64,000 bases of DNA from Thalassomonas sp. RHCl1. GTDB taxonomy: Bacteria > Pseudomonadota > Gammaproteobacteria > Enterobacterales > Alteromonadaceae. The position numbers and the translations under genes were made by a program. Shown one piece after another: positions 1 through 8,961 of this stretch. The stretch's first letter is position 1; each line of letters begins with the position of its first letter. The DNA is taken from assembly GCF_947387555.1 (NCBI RefSeq), contig NZ_CANDNZ010000003.1, forward strand, positions 186,001 through 250,000. The letters are read 5' to 3'. The notes beneath the pieces were generated by a model that was not told where the DNA came from, searched no databases, and saw only the letters and a list, made by a program, of their open reading frames with translations.

Positions 1-341
1 TTATGAACCTCATGTATTCTGTGTTTAAAACCTGCCACCTGTTCTTTCAGCCAAATGCTGTAATGGCTAAAGCCGGCGATGGTGGCCTGGTCCAGGGCTT
101 CTGGTTCCCTGACTATGGCGGCAAAGGCGTCGCAGATGAAGGCGCATTCTTCATTGAATTGGGAGAATTCATCGCACAGCAGTAGCATATCGGCTTTGAG
201 CTGCTTTGCTGTGTGCTGTTCTTTGCTTGGCTCTTTGCCCAGCTCTTTACTTGGTTCTTCGCTCGTTTTTTCGGCCATTGTCCCGGAAGGTTTGGCTTTT
301 TGGGCCGGTGCGGAGCCGGTTTTTGGGTTTGATTCAGACAT
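1..341 (-). CDS. Hypothetical protein, 3' end beyond left edge (partial)
   Basis: About 113 codons are visible, reading from ATG at 341 leftwards off the window. An AGGAGGG Shine-Dalgarno lies 7 bases before the ATG, so the start is well supported. The N-terminal 45 residues are low-complexity and rich in Lys, Glu, Pro and Ser, with two EPSKE-type repeats. After that comes a helical, cysteine-containing segment (LLLCDEFSQFNEECAFICDA). There is no signal peptide and I do not recognise a family. The end of the protein is not visible, so length and function stay open. Confidence 0.6.
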   Translation of the reverse strand, partial: MSESNPKTGSAPAQKAKPSGTMAEKTSEEPSKELGKEPSKEQHTAKQLKADMLLLCDEFSQFNEECAFICDAFAAIVREPEALDQATIAGFSHYSIWLKEQVAGFKHRIHEVH

Positions 342-1001
342 CACACTGCCCTCCTGTGGCCACTGCTGATAAATATTTTGCTGCTTGTTGGTGGCTGGAA
401 TATGGGGGCGTATGCTTGGGGTGGTGGTTAGTGCTGCGTGTTTTTAACATCTGGTGACAGGCGGTGCTGTCACTTTTAGTTGTTAAAAAAACTTTAACCG
501 AGAAAAACTCTGGCTTATCATTAACTTTAGCCATAATGGATACCTTGTATATCGGTTGTGGTTAGCTGCCTCTGTGTGTTACAGCACTCAGGGGTAGCGC
601 TCATGTTGTTTATTTAAAATATGCTTTTTTCGTTGCTCCTATGATTGTAATTCCCCTTAATTTATAGACTGAAAAACTGGATAAATCTACAGTTTTGTTG
701 ACTTATTGATGATAAAAAACCGCTATTTTTTTGCCTTGTTCTCCCCTGCCTACCGGGTTCTTTTCTACCTGCTGTCCGGGAGGGGGCAGCGAATGGAAAT
801 ATCACCGTAACTCGCTGATAAATTAAATGATAAACCGATTTCTGGTAAGAAATCTTGGCATTATTAGCCGGGTTTCCTGCTGCTGAAACCCGGCTAGGGT
901 TTTTATCGTTAGTGATGTGTTGCCCGCCCGTTATTTATGAACAGATGAAAACGAAACAATCGTTGTGGACGTGTCAGCGAAAATAGTGTCGCCAAAGGGG
1001 G
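342..1001. other. Intergenic region with one hairpin
   Basis: I see no convincing gene here. A 66-codon minus-strand frame (334-534) lies upstream of and overlaps the start of the left-edge gene but has no recognisable composition. A perfect 11-bp inverted repeat sits at 866-895 (listed separately). The rest is AT-rich and probably holds the promoter of the left-edge gene. Confidence 0.4.
866..895. terminator. Hairpin, possible terminator downstream of the 1002-1670 gene
   Basis: AGCCGGGTTTC pairs perfectly with GAAACCCGGCT across an 8-base loop. The hairpin is about 105 bases beyond the stop of the minus-strand membrane protein. The T-tract is poor on both strands (GGGTTTTTA on the plus strand), so termination is only likely. 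Confidence 0.4.
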
Positions 1002-1670
1002 CTAAGCATTTAATTCAAACTGGCGATGGTATTGCTCGCGGGCAATTTCTGTCGACATAGACCACAGCAGCATAAAGGCACAGCCGGTTAGGAAACTTTT
1101 CAACTCCAGGTAATGGTAAAAAACCCAGTTCCAATGGCTAAATAGTTGCGCGATTTCCACGCTGAAACCGATTTCGTCCAGGTGGCGGATAAAGTTTTCT
1201 GCCAGCGCCAGCAAGTCGATAAACATAAACACTGAAAACAAACTGGCAAAGGCGACTTCTGCTTTATACAAACGCACCTTGTCAACGGGTTTGTTCCGGG
1301 CGGCCAACCTTGCCCGGGTAAAGGGTGCCCTGAGCAGCACCATATAAAACAGCATCAGATCGGCAATAAAGTGGGTGGTGAACATGGCCGCGCCAAGCCA
1401 AACCGTGCTTTTGGTTTCGTCGGTATAAACATCACTGAAACCGGGTTCAATGGCAAATACAAAAATGGCTCTTTCTATGATTTTTATGAGAATAAAACCG
1501 GCGCATAAATAAACGATATTGATATCGTGACGGTTAACAAACATCACCGCTAATATGCTGACACAAAAAACAATAGTGATCAGTAAGGTATTTTTGCTGA
1601 CAATAGCAAAAGCTATGATGGCAAAGATCAGTGCCAGCTTGAGGATACTCTCATTTTTTATCGCACTCAC
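1002..1670 (-). CDS. Hypothetical integral membrane protein
   Basis: A 222-residue protein with about five or six hydrophobic segments: roughly residues 10-45 (two hairpinned helices), 50-75, 90-112, 135-158 and 180-205. Basic loops such as RAPFTRARLAARNK suggest cytoplasmic faces. I recognise no family. The start is GTG, preceded by GGGGAGGG about 8 bases upstream. The GTG overlaps the TGA of a 43-codon upstream frame by 4 bases (GTGA), a layout typical of translational coupling. Nothing in the neighbouring genes points to a function. Confidence 0.65.
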   Translation of the reverse strand: MSAIKNESILKLALIFAIIAFAIVSKNTLLITIVFCVSILAVMFVNRHDINIVYLCAGFILIKIIERAIFVFAIEPGFSDVYTDETKSTVWLGAAMFTTHFIADLMLFYMVLLRAPFTRARLAARNKPVDKVRLYKAEVAFASLFSVFMFIDLLALAENFIRHLDEIGFSVEIAQLFSHWNWVFYHYLELKSFLTGCAFMLLWSMSTEIAREQYHRQFELNA

Positions 1671-1798
1671 AGCAAGCGCCCTCCCCTGGTGGGATTTGTC
1701 ACTTGTTTGCCTGGCAGACAGGGTTGCCGGGTTAAGTACGGGGGCTGGTGTTGCTGCGGGTAATGGTTCACCCGGAAAAAAACAGCTTGCGTCTTCAT
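1667..1798 (-). CDS. Possible 43-residue upstream ORF coupled to the membrane protein
   Basis: ATG at 1798 is preceded by AAAGGATCATT, a good ribosome binding site. The frame runs 43 codons and its TGA overlaps the GTG of the next gene by 4 bases. The peptide is rich in Pro, Gln and Arg and has no signal or membrane segment. It may be a leader that couples translation rather than a functional protein. Only the layout supports it. Confidence 0.3.
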   Translation of the reverse strand: MKTQAVFFRVNHYPQQHQPPYLTRQPCLPGKQVTNPTRGGRLL

Positions 1799-1979
1799 AA
1801 TGATCCTTTTATTTCATTTGGATTTATTCGACTAACGGCCTGGCGGCAGTTGTTGCTGTTTTCTCCGGACAAGTCTGCGGCAGGTACACTGTTTCAGTGA
1901 ATCCTGGCAAAACTTGTTTAAGGCGGGCTTATATCAACTGCTTTGTAAAACAGTTGGCCTGCATACGGTTAAATCAGCT

Positions 1980-2174
1980 TTAGTTGCCGGTGGCCGATAA
2001 TAAAGTTTCGTTGTTATCCGTTAACGGAATGATTGCTTGTGGTCTGGGTGGTGTATCACCGCTACTGCCAACGCCGCCGGTAATTGCGGCGAGCATGTTG
2101 GCTGTGAATTTAGTTGAGGCCTCAATTTTTGAACCTTCTTGAGGCGCGTTTTCGAACTTTTCTGTGTGTTTCAT
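1980..2174 (-). CDS. Small peptide with double-glycine-type leader (putative secreted peptide/RiPP precursor)
   Basis: 64 residues from ATG at 2174, which follows an AAAGGGACGAAA ribosome binding site. Residues 23-34 (FTANMLAAITGG) fit the double-glycine leader pattern used by peptidase-containing ABC exporters: hydrophobic residues at -12, -7 and -4 and Gly-Gly at -2/-1. Cleavage after Gly34 would leave a 30-residue core beginning VGSSGDTPPRPQ, with no Cys. The gene overlaps the end of the upstream XRE regulator gene by 53 bases, so the two are probably cotranscribed. No exporter or modification enzyme is nearby. It could also be an unrelated small protein with a chance GG. Confidence 0.5.
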   Translation of the reverse strand: MKHTEKFENAPQEGSKIEASTKFTANMLAAITGGVGSSGDTPPRPQAIIPLTDNNETLLSATGN

Positions 2175-2412
2175 TTTCGTCCCTTTCTTTAAATTGTTCT
2201 CTAAGTAATGAGATTTGCTCAAATAAGGGAGCCAGATTCAGCGAGCAAGCATGACCTATGTCGATAAATTGATTCATCCTTGGCTCACCAATGCCACATT
2301 CCCAATTTTCGTAGGTAATACGGCTGACCCCTGCTTTTTTAGCCATTTCCTTGGTAGTTTTATCTACACTCAGGCGCATGTTACGCAAATCCTCACCCAT
2401 AATATCAAACAT
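2122..2412 (-). CDS. XRE-family helix-turn-helix regulator
   Basis: 96 residues. An HTH_3-type domain fills roughly residues 8-65 (LRNMRLSVDKTTKEMAKKAG, then VSRITYENWECG), the usual five-helix Cro/CI fold. The tail is highly basic (RKVRKRASRRFKN). ATG at 2412 follows GAGGG by 8 bases, so this start is preferred over the internal Met. The 3' end overlaps the small GG-leader peptide gene, which it may regulate. The target operator is not identifiable by eye. Confidence 0.8.
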   Translation of the reverse strand: MFDIMGEDLRNMRLSVDKTTKEMAKKAGVSRITYENWECGIGEPRMNQFIDIGHACSLNLAPLFEQISLLREQFKERDENETHRKVRKRASRRFKN

Positions 2413-2608
2413 GGTAATTCCCTCTATAGTTATTTTTTCAATAAAAACCTGAGCATAAGCTCTGTAAATGCAACCGGGCTCACCGGATTGCTTCCGTGAA
2501 AGGTTTAGCTCTTGCTTGGCTTTGCATTAGCCAAACATCTGCTTTGCCTTAACTTTTTCCAGCCTTTTTTATTGTTTGGGCCGGGCTAAGTTGTTATGTG
2601 GATTTTAT

Positions 2609-2658
2609 TATAATGAGTACTATAGTACCTGTCACGATAAATTTGAGTACTATAGTAC
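2609..2658 (+). promoter_or_regulatory. -10 box and paired palindromic operators of the C-like regulator
   Basis: GAGTACTATAGTAC occurs twice, at 2615-2628 and 2645-2658, exactly 30 bp (about three helical turns) apart. Each copy contains the perfect palindrome GTACTATAGTAC. A TATAAT hexamer (2609-2614) abuts the first copy. This arrangement fits a dimeric XRE protein binding cooperatively to control its own promoter. Confidence 0.65.
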
Positions 2659-2722
2659 GTGGTCTTATGGTGTTCATTGTGACAGGATAGCTTCACTTGA
2701 TGATTCTGGAGGGAGTAACACT

Positions 2723-2944
2723 ATGGATGCAGCCTTGTTAGCAAACCTGGATATGCGCTTTGGCGAGAAGTTAAGGCGGGTGAGAACGCAAAAGAAAGTT
2801 TCCCAGGAAGTACTGGCGGAAAAGTCCGGGTTAACCCGCAGTTATATCGGTCGGATCGACCGGGGCAAAATTAATGTCAGCCTGGCAACCTTGTATAAAC
2901 TGGCTAATGCGCTGGAGGTAACGCCGTCGGAGTTGTTGCCTTAG
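2723..2944 (+). CDS. XRE-family regulator, restriction-controller (C-protein)-like
   Basis: 73 residues from ATG at 2723, 7 bases after GGAGGG. Almost the whole protein is one HTH_3 domain (FGEKLRRVRTQKKVSQEVLA, SYIGRIDRGK, LYKLANALEVTPSELL). Size and sequence style match controller proteins of restriction-modification systems and similar stand-alone regulators. The two palindromes upstream suggest autoregulation. There is no restriction-modification gene beside it, so it may be an orphan. The 3' end is duplicated in decayed form near 9132-9214. Confidence 0.85.
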   Translation: MDAALLANLDMRFGEKLRRVRTQKKVSQEVLAEKSGLTRSYIGRIDRGKINVSLATLYKLANALEVTPSELLP

Positions 2945-3203
2945 GGGGTTGTGCTTAATCTGCTTAAGGATATTGATGGCGGCACAGCAGTGTTTTCAAA
3001 GGGTAATCTTCCCGGCGCGGTTAGTATGGTTTTATTGCAGTGCCCGGGCTATTGTTGTTCATGGCAACAGTTAAGGGCCAGAGTGAGTTATTATTGATTA
3101 GGTGAAAAAACAAACAACAAAATACTATACCAGTAAGGACATAAACTGATACTCTATTAGTTGGTCGAATCGCCTTATTTGGCCGCTGGATTATACTCAT
3201 GGA

Positions 3204-6200
3204 TTGGGAATAAACAGGATTGACACGGATGTGAATAAGTTCCTCTTTCGCGGCAACAACCGCCATATCATTATTTTGCCTCGAAGCGCTCCTGCTCCTG
3301 TGGGTTTTAAGCTCGGCGGCAGCTCCCAGGCGGATGCCCAACTGCTGGTGCGGGAAATCTCCCCACATTTAGCACAAAATTTTCATGCTTTAAGCCATGC
3401 TTGTAGCTTATTGCAAACAATCGGCATATCGGTAGCCCCTAATGCCCGGGCAGTGACGCCTAAGCTGAGCGAAAGTTTAAGCCGGGGGCTGCTTAGTCTT
3501 TATGTCGAACAAGAAAAGCCCGCACTTCATGCCGGTGAAGAAAGCAATACCGATAGCCCCCAGACATCTGCCAGTGGCGCAAAAGAAAAAGTGCTGCCGA
3601 AAAGCCAGGGTAAGCAGGATGAAAATAGCGTGCAAACGGGCACCAGCACTAACCATACCACTACCGAAGTGCCGATAGCTCAGCAGGAGTGCCGCTCAGA
3701 TCCCATTTCTATGCTTACCGGGGAAGAGATCTTGCCCTTGGTGGATTTCGAACTCAGTGGGGTGCTGCCGCTGAGTTGGCGGCGTTTATACCGCAGCAGC
3801 AAAACAGCTGTAAATCTGGGGCTAGGTTATGGCTGGCGTCACAATTTTAGCCTGCAACTGGTGGAAAAATATATCCCGCCGCCAAAAGTTGGCCCGAAAA
3901 AGCCCGGTAGACACTTATTCGAGCTTATCGATGAAGAAGGCCGGTTACACCTGTTTGAACAGGTGAAACGCGGACAAACCAGCGTTCAGTTATCTTCCGG
4001 ATTATCGCTTTATTATCAGGAAGATGGAAAACAGGTGCTGATCAAGCCCGATGACAGCCACTGGACCTTTGTTAAAGCCCCTGCACTGAACGGGCAAGAC
4101 AGCGGGTGCTGGTTATTGGAAAGCATCAGTAATTACCATGGCCAGTATCACGCCTTGTATTATGACAAGCAGCACCGGCTGGTGCGTATTGCCTGTAGCC
4201 CAAAGCGGGGCATAGTGTTGCACTATAACCAGGACAATAACTTATTACGCATTGCTGCTTATGTGATGGATGACAAGGGCAAGCAAGAGCTGCAGCCGGG
4301 ATTTATGGCCAGTTATCACTATGATGATAACCAGGCGCTGATCGCCGCCACCGACAGCCGCGGCTTGGTGGAACGTTATCAGTATATTGACCATTGCCTG
4401 TTAAAACGCCGTACCCGGGCTTCGGGTTTCAGTCATCACTTTCAATGGCAGGGGCAAGGGCCAGAGGCAAAATGCATTAGACAATGGGGGGATGATGACA
4501 CTTATCAATACCGCTTTGCTTATCGGGATCACCCTAAGGGGCAGTTAACGACATGCACCGACAGCTTAGGTAATGTTGAGCAGTTTGTTCATAACCGCCA
4601 GGGCCTTCTTGTTGCCCATACCGCGCTTACGGGATTTACCACAGAATTTGATTATGACGGTGCGGGACGTAAAGTCAGGCAAACCGATGCTTCAGGCAAT
4701 GCCACCTATTATCGTTATAACGAGCAGGGACAGCTCAGTGAAGTGACCGCCGCCGATGGCGGTAAAACCCGTTATTATTACAATACCCTGGGCAAACGCA
4801 TTCTAACATTGGATGCATTGGGACAGCAGCATAAACGTCAGTTTGACGGTACCGGGCGGCTGTTATCTCAAACCGGTCCCGATGGCCGCAGCATCAGCTA
4901 TAGCTACACAGACCAGGGGCAGTTAAAGCAAATCATTGCTGCTGACGGCGTAGTGAGCTTATATCACTGGTCTGACTCAGGAGAGCTGCTGGCGCTGCAG
5001 CAAGGAGATAAACTCACCCGCTACAGTTATGATCCGCTTGGCCGTATAAATGCCAGCATTGATGCCCAAGGGCTGATCATCGAGTATATCCGCGATGCAA
5101 AAGGCCAACTGGTTGAACTGTTAAGTTATGACCAGGCAAAGCCGGATAATAAGATCAGTCAAAAATTTAGTTATGACCAGGCCGGTCGCTTTATCAAAGA
5201 GCAGATTTCGGACGGGGTCGAAACAACCGATGCCGAGTCTGCGGGGGCGTTTGACACGCTTTATCACTACCAGGGACTTGCCCAGCCAGAGCAGAAAACC
5301 TTTGCTGACGGCAGCTACCTCAAATACCACTACGATCAGGAAAGAAACCTTACCGGTATTACCCGCAGTGACGGCGCCCGCTATGAAATCGACTACAGCC
5401 CGAGCGAGAAACCGATAAAGCTGACCGGCTTTGACGGCCGCGAGCAGCAATATCAATATGATAAAAACGATAAGCTGATTGCGATCAATGACAGCGACGA
5501 GCGTTTTATCCGCTTAAAACGCGATAACATGGGTCGTATCACCGAGCAGATTTGTGCTGTTGTTGATAAAAAAGCCGGAACGAATGTCGAAAAAAGTGCC
5601 GGACAAAACACGATACCCGGACCGGGTGTCGGTGTCAGCAGCCAGTGTCATAGCCATAATTTTTATCAATATGATCTGCTGGGGCGGTTAAGGCGCGCCC
5701 ATAACAGCCAGCGTACGGTTCAACTCAGTTATCACTATCAAGGGCCGGGCACCGGCCAGCTTAAACAGGTGCAACAGGGAAACTGGTCACTGGATTACGG
5801 TTATAACAACAAGGGACAGCGAGCCAGCCTTAAACTGCCTGACGGCAGTGTGTTACTTTATGAATATGATCGCAACGGGCAGCTAAAGCAGCTTGATTAT
5901 CTCAGTGCTGATGGCCAGGAAAAAGCACAGAACCAGACGCAGCCGCTGATCCAATGCCAATATAATAAATCAGGGCTGTTAACGGGCCAAATGCTGGGTA
6001 ATGGTATTGTGCTCAGTCAAGCCTTTGATGTTTATTCCCGGTTAAGTGTTCAGCAGTGGCAAGCACCGGGTGAAGATAGCAGCGAACAAGGTTTTGATGA
6101 GATTTGCCGTTATCAATATGATAACAGGCACCAGCTGATTCATAGCGAGCAAAGTGTGCCGGGGACTGAAGGTGCTACCGATGCCGGTAGTCAAGTTGCC

Positions 6201-8132
6201 AGCAAGAATGCTGCCGGAAAAACACAAGAAAAATCGTTTTGTTATAACCGTATCAGCCAGCTGATAAGTACCACGGAAGATCAACAGCATAGCCAGCATC
6301 ATTGGGATGCATTTGGTAATCCTGCCGCAGCCCCTGATGCTAGCACGCATAGCCAAAGTCAAAATAATGACCGGCAACCCCCGCCTCAGAGCCAGACCGC
6401 GAAAACTATGGCTGCTTTGGAAACTGACATTAACGTATACCAAGACAGGTTATTAAGCTTTGCCGGTACAGATTATGGTTATGATCCCTGCGGCAATCAG
6501 ATATCGAGCCTGGCGAAGGGAGAAAAACAACAGCGATTTTTTGATGGCCTGAACCAGCTGCAACGGATAAACGTCAATGGCAATTTAACCCATTATGAAT
6601 ACGATGCCCTGAGGCGGCGCACTGCAAAAACTACCGAACAGGGTCGCACGGATTTTATCTGGGATAACAATCAGTTAATTGGCGAGCATCATAAGGGCAA
6701 GTTTACCTGGTATATCTACCATCCGGGCAGTTTTTTACCCCTTGCTTTAATTAAAGCGGGGCAGATTTATTATTATCACCTCGACTTGTTAGGCACGCCG
6801 ATATGCCTGACAGATAAAAGTGCTAAAGCGGTATGGCGTAACAACACTGATGTCTTTGGCGCGGCTTTAACTGACGGGCAACAGGCCGGTCATGTCAATG
6901 AAAACACAGGTGAACAAAAAAATAGCTGTAGCTGTGGCAATTTCACAGGAACGACTAACTCAGAAAACAGCATAACTAACCCGTTGCGTTTTCAGGGACA
7001 ATATTATGACAGTGAGAGCGGTTTACATTACAATCGTTTTCGTTATTACTGTCCCCGGCAAGGACGTTTTATTCATCAGGACCCAATCGGCCTGGCAGGC
7101 GGCATCAACCCGTACCAGTATGCCCCCAACCCCGTGAACTGGATTGATCCCTTTGGTTTATTGTGTGATGACGGAAAAGAGAGAGTTGCCAAGGCATTGG
7201 CGTTAAGTGTTATTAAGGGGGAAATCACTCAGGCATTAAGTGATCAAATATTTTCGAATGCCATTTTGCCTGATTGTACCGACAGTGCAGATGAAATTAT
7301 TGCCTGTATTCCTGTTAACGGGCAAACCATCGCGGAACGCTTTGCCGAACGTGGTAGCGAGCTAGCGAATATTGATGAAAAAACATTTTATTATAATACC
7401 CAGACCCATTCTTATAATAAGATCAATAAGAAAGATAAGCCAAAAGTCGAAGTGGAAGCCAAAACGACCAACAAAAAAGATGTGGAGGTTACGAAAAATA
7501 ATGAACTTAAAAAATTAGTGGCAGATCGCGAAGAAGCTTTTAATAAAAGAGAAGAACTTGATCCTACGGATAAAGCTGCATTTAATGCGGCAACTCAAGA
7601 AATTCGCAAAATCAGTGAAAAAATTGGGATGAAATCTGCGCGGCTGGTGATGAAAGATGAATATCCCGAATTTAAATGGATTGAATGTGAACTGCCGGGT
7701 GACGGTAAACAGGGACAATTTGATCTTTTGTATCATAACCCGAAAACCGGTGAAATCATTACCGTTGAAGCTAAAGGCGGCGGAGGTGGATTAGGGAATC
7801 GTAAAGGGCTTGATGGCAGACAGGTAGAGCAAGGTTCACCGGAATATCGAGATAGTATCATTGAGAATATGGAAAAGAAAATTATTACTGCACAGAATGA
7901 TGAGAAATACGGTGAAGATGATTGCTTCACTACTGAAATCGATGCGTTAATCGCAACTTACGATAAATTATTAGATGCACAGGAGATGATAGGAAGTGAA
8001 GATATTATTCCGATGAAGTCGGTGTGTGTCAGGCAACGACTCAATAAAGACGGCTCTTTAATGACACATGCAGAATTAAGTACTTTTAGTAATACCTATA
8101 CGGACCCAAAACATGATAGCAAGACATTATAA
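3204..8132 (+). CDS. RHS-repeat polymorphic toxin with PD-(D/E)xK-like C-terminal domain
   Basis: About 1642 residues. Residues 1-165 are an unfamiliar N-terminus without an evident PAAR domain or signal peptide. A DUF6531-type segment follows (DPISMLTGEEILPLVDFELS), then about 1000 residues of YD/RHS repeats. The core ends with the canonical DPIGLAGGINPYQYAPNP (Asp1293) and DPFGL (Asp1315-Leu1319), the self-cleavage zone of RHS shells. The 323-residue variable tail carries FDLLY (Asp1507) and VEAKGG (Glu1522, Lys1524), the D-x14-ExK arrangement of restriction-endonuclease-like nucleases, so a DNase toxin is likely. There is no ATG: TTG at 3204 or GTG at 3231 are the choices, neither with a strong ribosome site. 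The next gene overlaps by 20 bases. Confidence 0.85.
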   Translation: MGINRIDTDVNKFLFRGNNRHIIILPRSAPAPVGFKLGGSSQADAQLLVREISPHLAQNFHALSHACSLLQTIGISVAPNARAVTPKLSESLSRGLLSLYVEQEKPALHAGEESNTDSPQTSASGAKEKVLPKSQGKQDENSVQTGTSTNHTTTEVPIAQQECRSDPISMLTGEEILPLVDFELSGVLPLSWRRLYRSSKTAVNLGLGYGWRHNFSLQLVEKYIPPPKVGPKKPGRHLFELIDEEGRLHLFEQVKRGQTSVQLSSGLSLYYQEDGKQVLIKPDDSHWTFVKAPALNGQDSGCWLLESISNYHGQYHALYYDKQHRLVRIACSPKRGIVLHYNQDNNLLRIAAYVMDDKGKQELQPGFMASYHYDDNQALIAATDSRGLVERYQYIDHCLLKRRTRASGFSHHFQWQGQGPEAKCIRQWGDDDTYQYRFAYRDHPKGQLTTCTDSLGNVEQFVHNRQGLLVAHTALTGFTTEFDYDGAGRKVRQTDASGNATYYRYNEQGQLSEVTAADGGKTRYYYNTLGKRILTLDALGQQHKRQFDGTGRLLSQTGPDGRSISYSYTDQGQLKQIIAADGVVSLYHWSDSGELLALQQGDKLTRYSYDPLGRINASIDAQGLIIEYIRDAKGQLVELLSYDQAKPDNKISQKFSYDQAGRFIKEQISDGVETTDAESAGAFDTLYHYQGLAQPEQKTFADGSYLKYHYDQERNLTGITRSDGARYEIDYSPSEKPIKLTGFDGREQQYQYDKNDKLIAINDSDERFIRLKRDNMGRITEQICAVVDKKAGTNVEKSAGQNTIPGPGVGVSSQCHSHNFYQYDLLGRLRRAHNSQRTVQLSYHYQGPGTGQLKQVQQGNWSLDYGYNNKGQRASLKLPDGSVLLYEYDRNGQLKQLDYLSADGQEKAQNQTQPLIQCQYNKSGLLTGQMLGNGIVLSQAFDVYSRLSVQQWQAPGEDSSEQGFDEICRYQYDNRHQLIHSEQSVPGTEGATDAGSQVASKNAAGKTQEKSFCYNRISQLISTTEDQQHSQHHWDAFGNPAAAPDASTHSQSQNNDRQPPPQSQTAKTMAALETDINVYQDRLLSFAGTDYGYDPCGNQISSLAKGEKQQRFFDGLNQLQRINVNGNLTHYEYDALRRRTAKTTEQGRTDFIWDNNQLIGEHHKGKFTWYIYHPGSFLPLALIKAGQIYYYHLDLLGTPICLTDKSAKAVWRNNTDVFGAALTDGQQAGHVNENTGEQKNSCSCGNFTGTTNSENSITNPLRFQGQYYDSESGLHYNRFRYYCPRQGRFIHQDPIGLAGGINPYQYAPNPVNWIDPFGLLCDDGKERVAKALALSVIKGEITQALSDQIFSNAILPDCTDSADEIIACIPVNGQTIAERFAERGSELANIDEKTFYYNTQTHSYNKINKKDKPKVEVEAKTTNKKDVEVTKNNELKKLVADREEAFNKREELDPTDKAAFNAATQEIRKISEKIGMKSARLVMKDEYPEFKWIECELPGDGKQGQFDLLYHNPKTGEIITVEAKGGGGGLGNRKGLDGRQVEQGSPEYRDSIIENMEKKIITAQNDEKYGEDDCFTTEIDALIATYDKLLDAQEMIGSEDIIPMKSVCVRQRLNKDGSLMTHAELSTFSNTYTDPKHDSKTL

Positions 8133-8961
8133 AGCAAAAAAAATAGCCGTAATTATTAAAGCCATTGAAGGCTTTGATAAAAGATTGCCGACAGGCGTAA
8201 ATACAATTAAAGCGCAAGCACCTAATAGCCAGGAAGTGCTTGGCCGAAATATTCAAAAGGCGTTAAAAGCCTTTGCCGAGTCGGTATTAGCGGAGCAGCC
8301 ACATGAAAGTGTATTGCGTTACTTAATCTTGTTAAAAGAATTTGGCGCCGCCAACTTTGCTTATGCCAGCCGTAAAGGTGAAACCTTTGCAGTTACTATT
8401 AATGGTGAGAGTTTTGAGCTAACCGGTGCTGCCACAAGTGTTTATGTAGATACCAATACCTGGGAAAAAGCTTTTTACAGCGCCCTGGTGTTACGGGATG
8501 GTGCGGCTATCGAGACATTAGCCTTGGTTGATGAAACGGTTTTTACCCATGCGAATATAAAATGTGATCAGTTCGACCTTGCCTTAGTACAGATGTTTCA
8601 GGGGCTATTTATTGGCGATGTCGATGTTGGAGACTTACTCGAAAATGCTTTGCTTGCAGCCGACCCGGATAAAATTGACAGCGGTCGCAGGCCTTATGTC
8701 AGTCATATTTTACTGCCGTTACTTTCAGTTTACCGCTGTATTTATAGCCCGGATGCCGAAAATGAATTTAATGAGGCCATGCGGGCTGCGCTTGAGAAGC
8801 ATAAAGCTTATTGGAAAAAGGATAACTATGAAATTCGGGGTTGGATCTCCTTACCTTTAATGGCTGCTGCCGCCCACGCTTATGATCAAAAAGGGTATCA
8901 ACTGAATTTTGAAACTGATTACATCCCCAACTGGCTAGTTACAAGAGACTTTACACTTTAA
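8113..8961 (+). CDS. Imm49-family immunity protein
   Basis: 282 residues starting inside the last codons of the RHS gene, the usual position of a cognate immunity gene. The C-terminal part has the Imm49 signature: ALEKHKAYW, then RGWISLPLMAAAAHAYDQ and DYIPNWLV. The protein has no signal peptide and is acidic, fitting a cytoplasmic inhibitor that neutralises the nuclease tail of the RHS protein. Assignment to Imm49 is from remembered family features. The pairing is inferred from the overlap. Confidence 0.75.
   Translation: MIARHYKAKKIAVIIKAIEGFDKRLPTGVNTIKAQAPNSQEVLGRNIQKALKAFAESVLAEQPHESVLRYLILLKEFGAANFAYASRKGETFAVTINGESFELTGAATSVYVDTNTWEKAFYSALVLRDGAAIETLALVDETVFTHANIKCDQFDLALVQMFQGLFIGDVDVGDLLENALLAADPDKIDSGRRPYVSHILLPLLSVYRCIYSPDAENEFNEAMRAALEKHKAYWKKDNYEIRGWISLPLMAAAAHAYDQKGYQLNFETDYIPNWLVTRDFTL

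Noticed and set aside
334-534. 66-codon minus-strand frame overlapping the left-edge gene's start
   Set aside because: AAGG lies upstream, but the protein is unlike any family, and the downstream gene has its own strong ribosome site.
2609-2944. Restriction-modification system controlled by the C-like regulator
   Set aside because: No methyltransferase or endonuclease gene is adjacent; the only methyltransferase trace is a scrap 60 kb away.
3021-3368. Minus-strand frame opposite the RHS start
   Set aside because: It overlaps the RHS gene's start antisense and has no family features.
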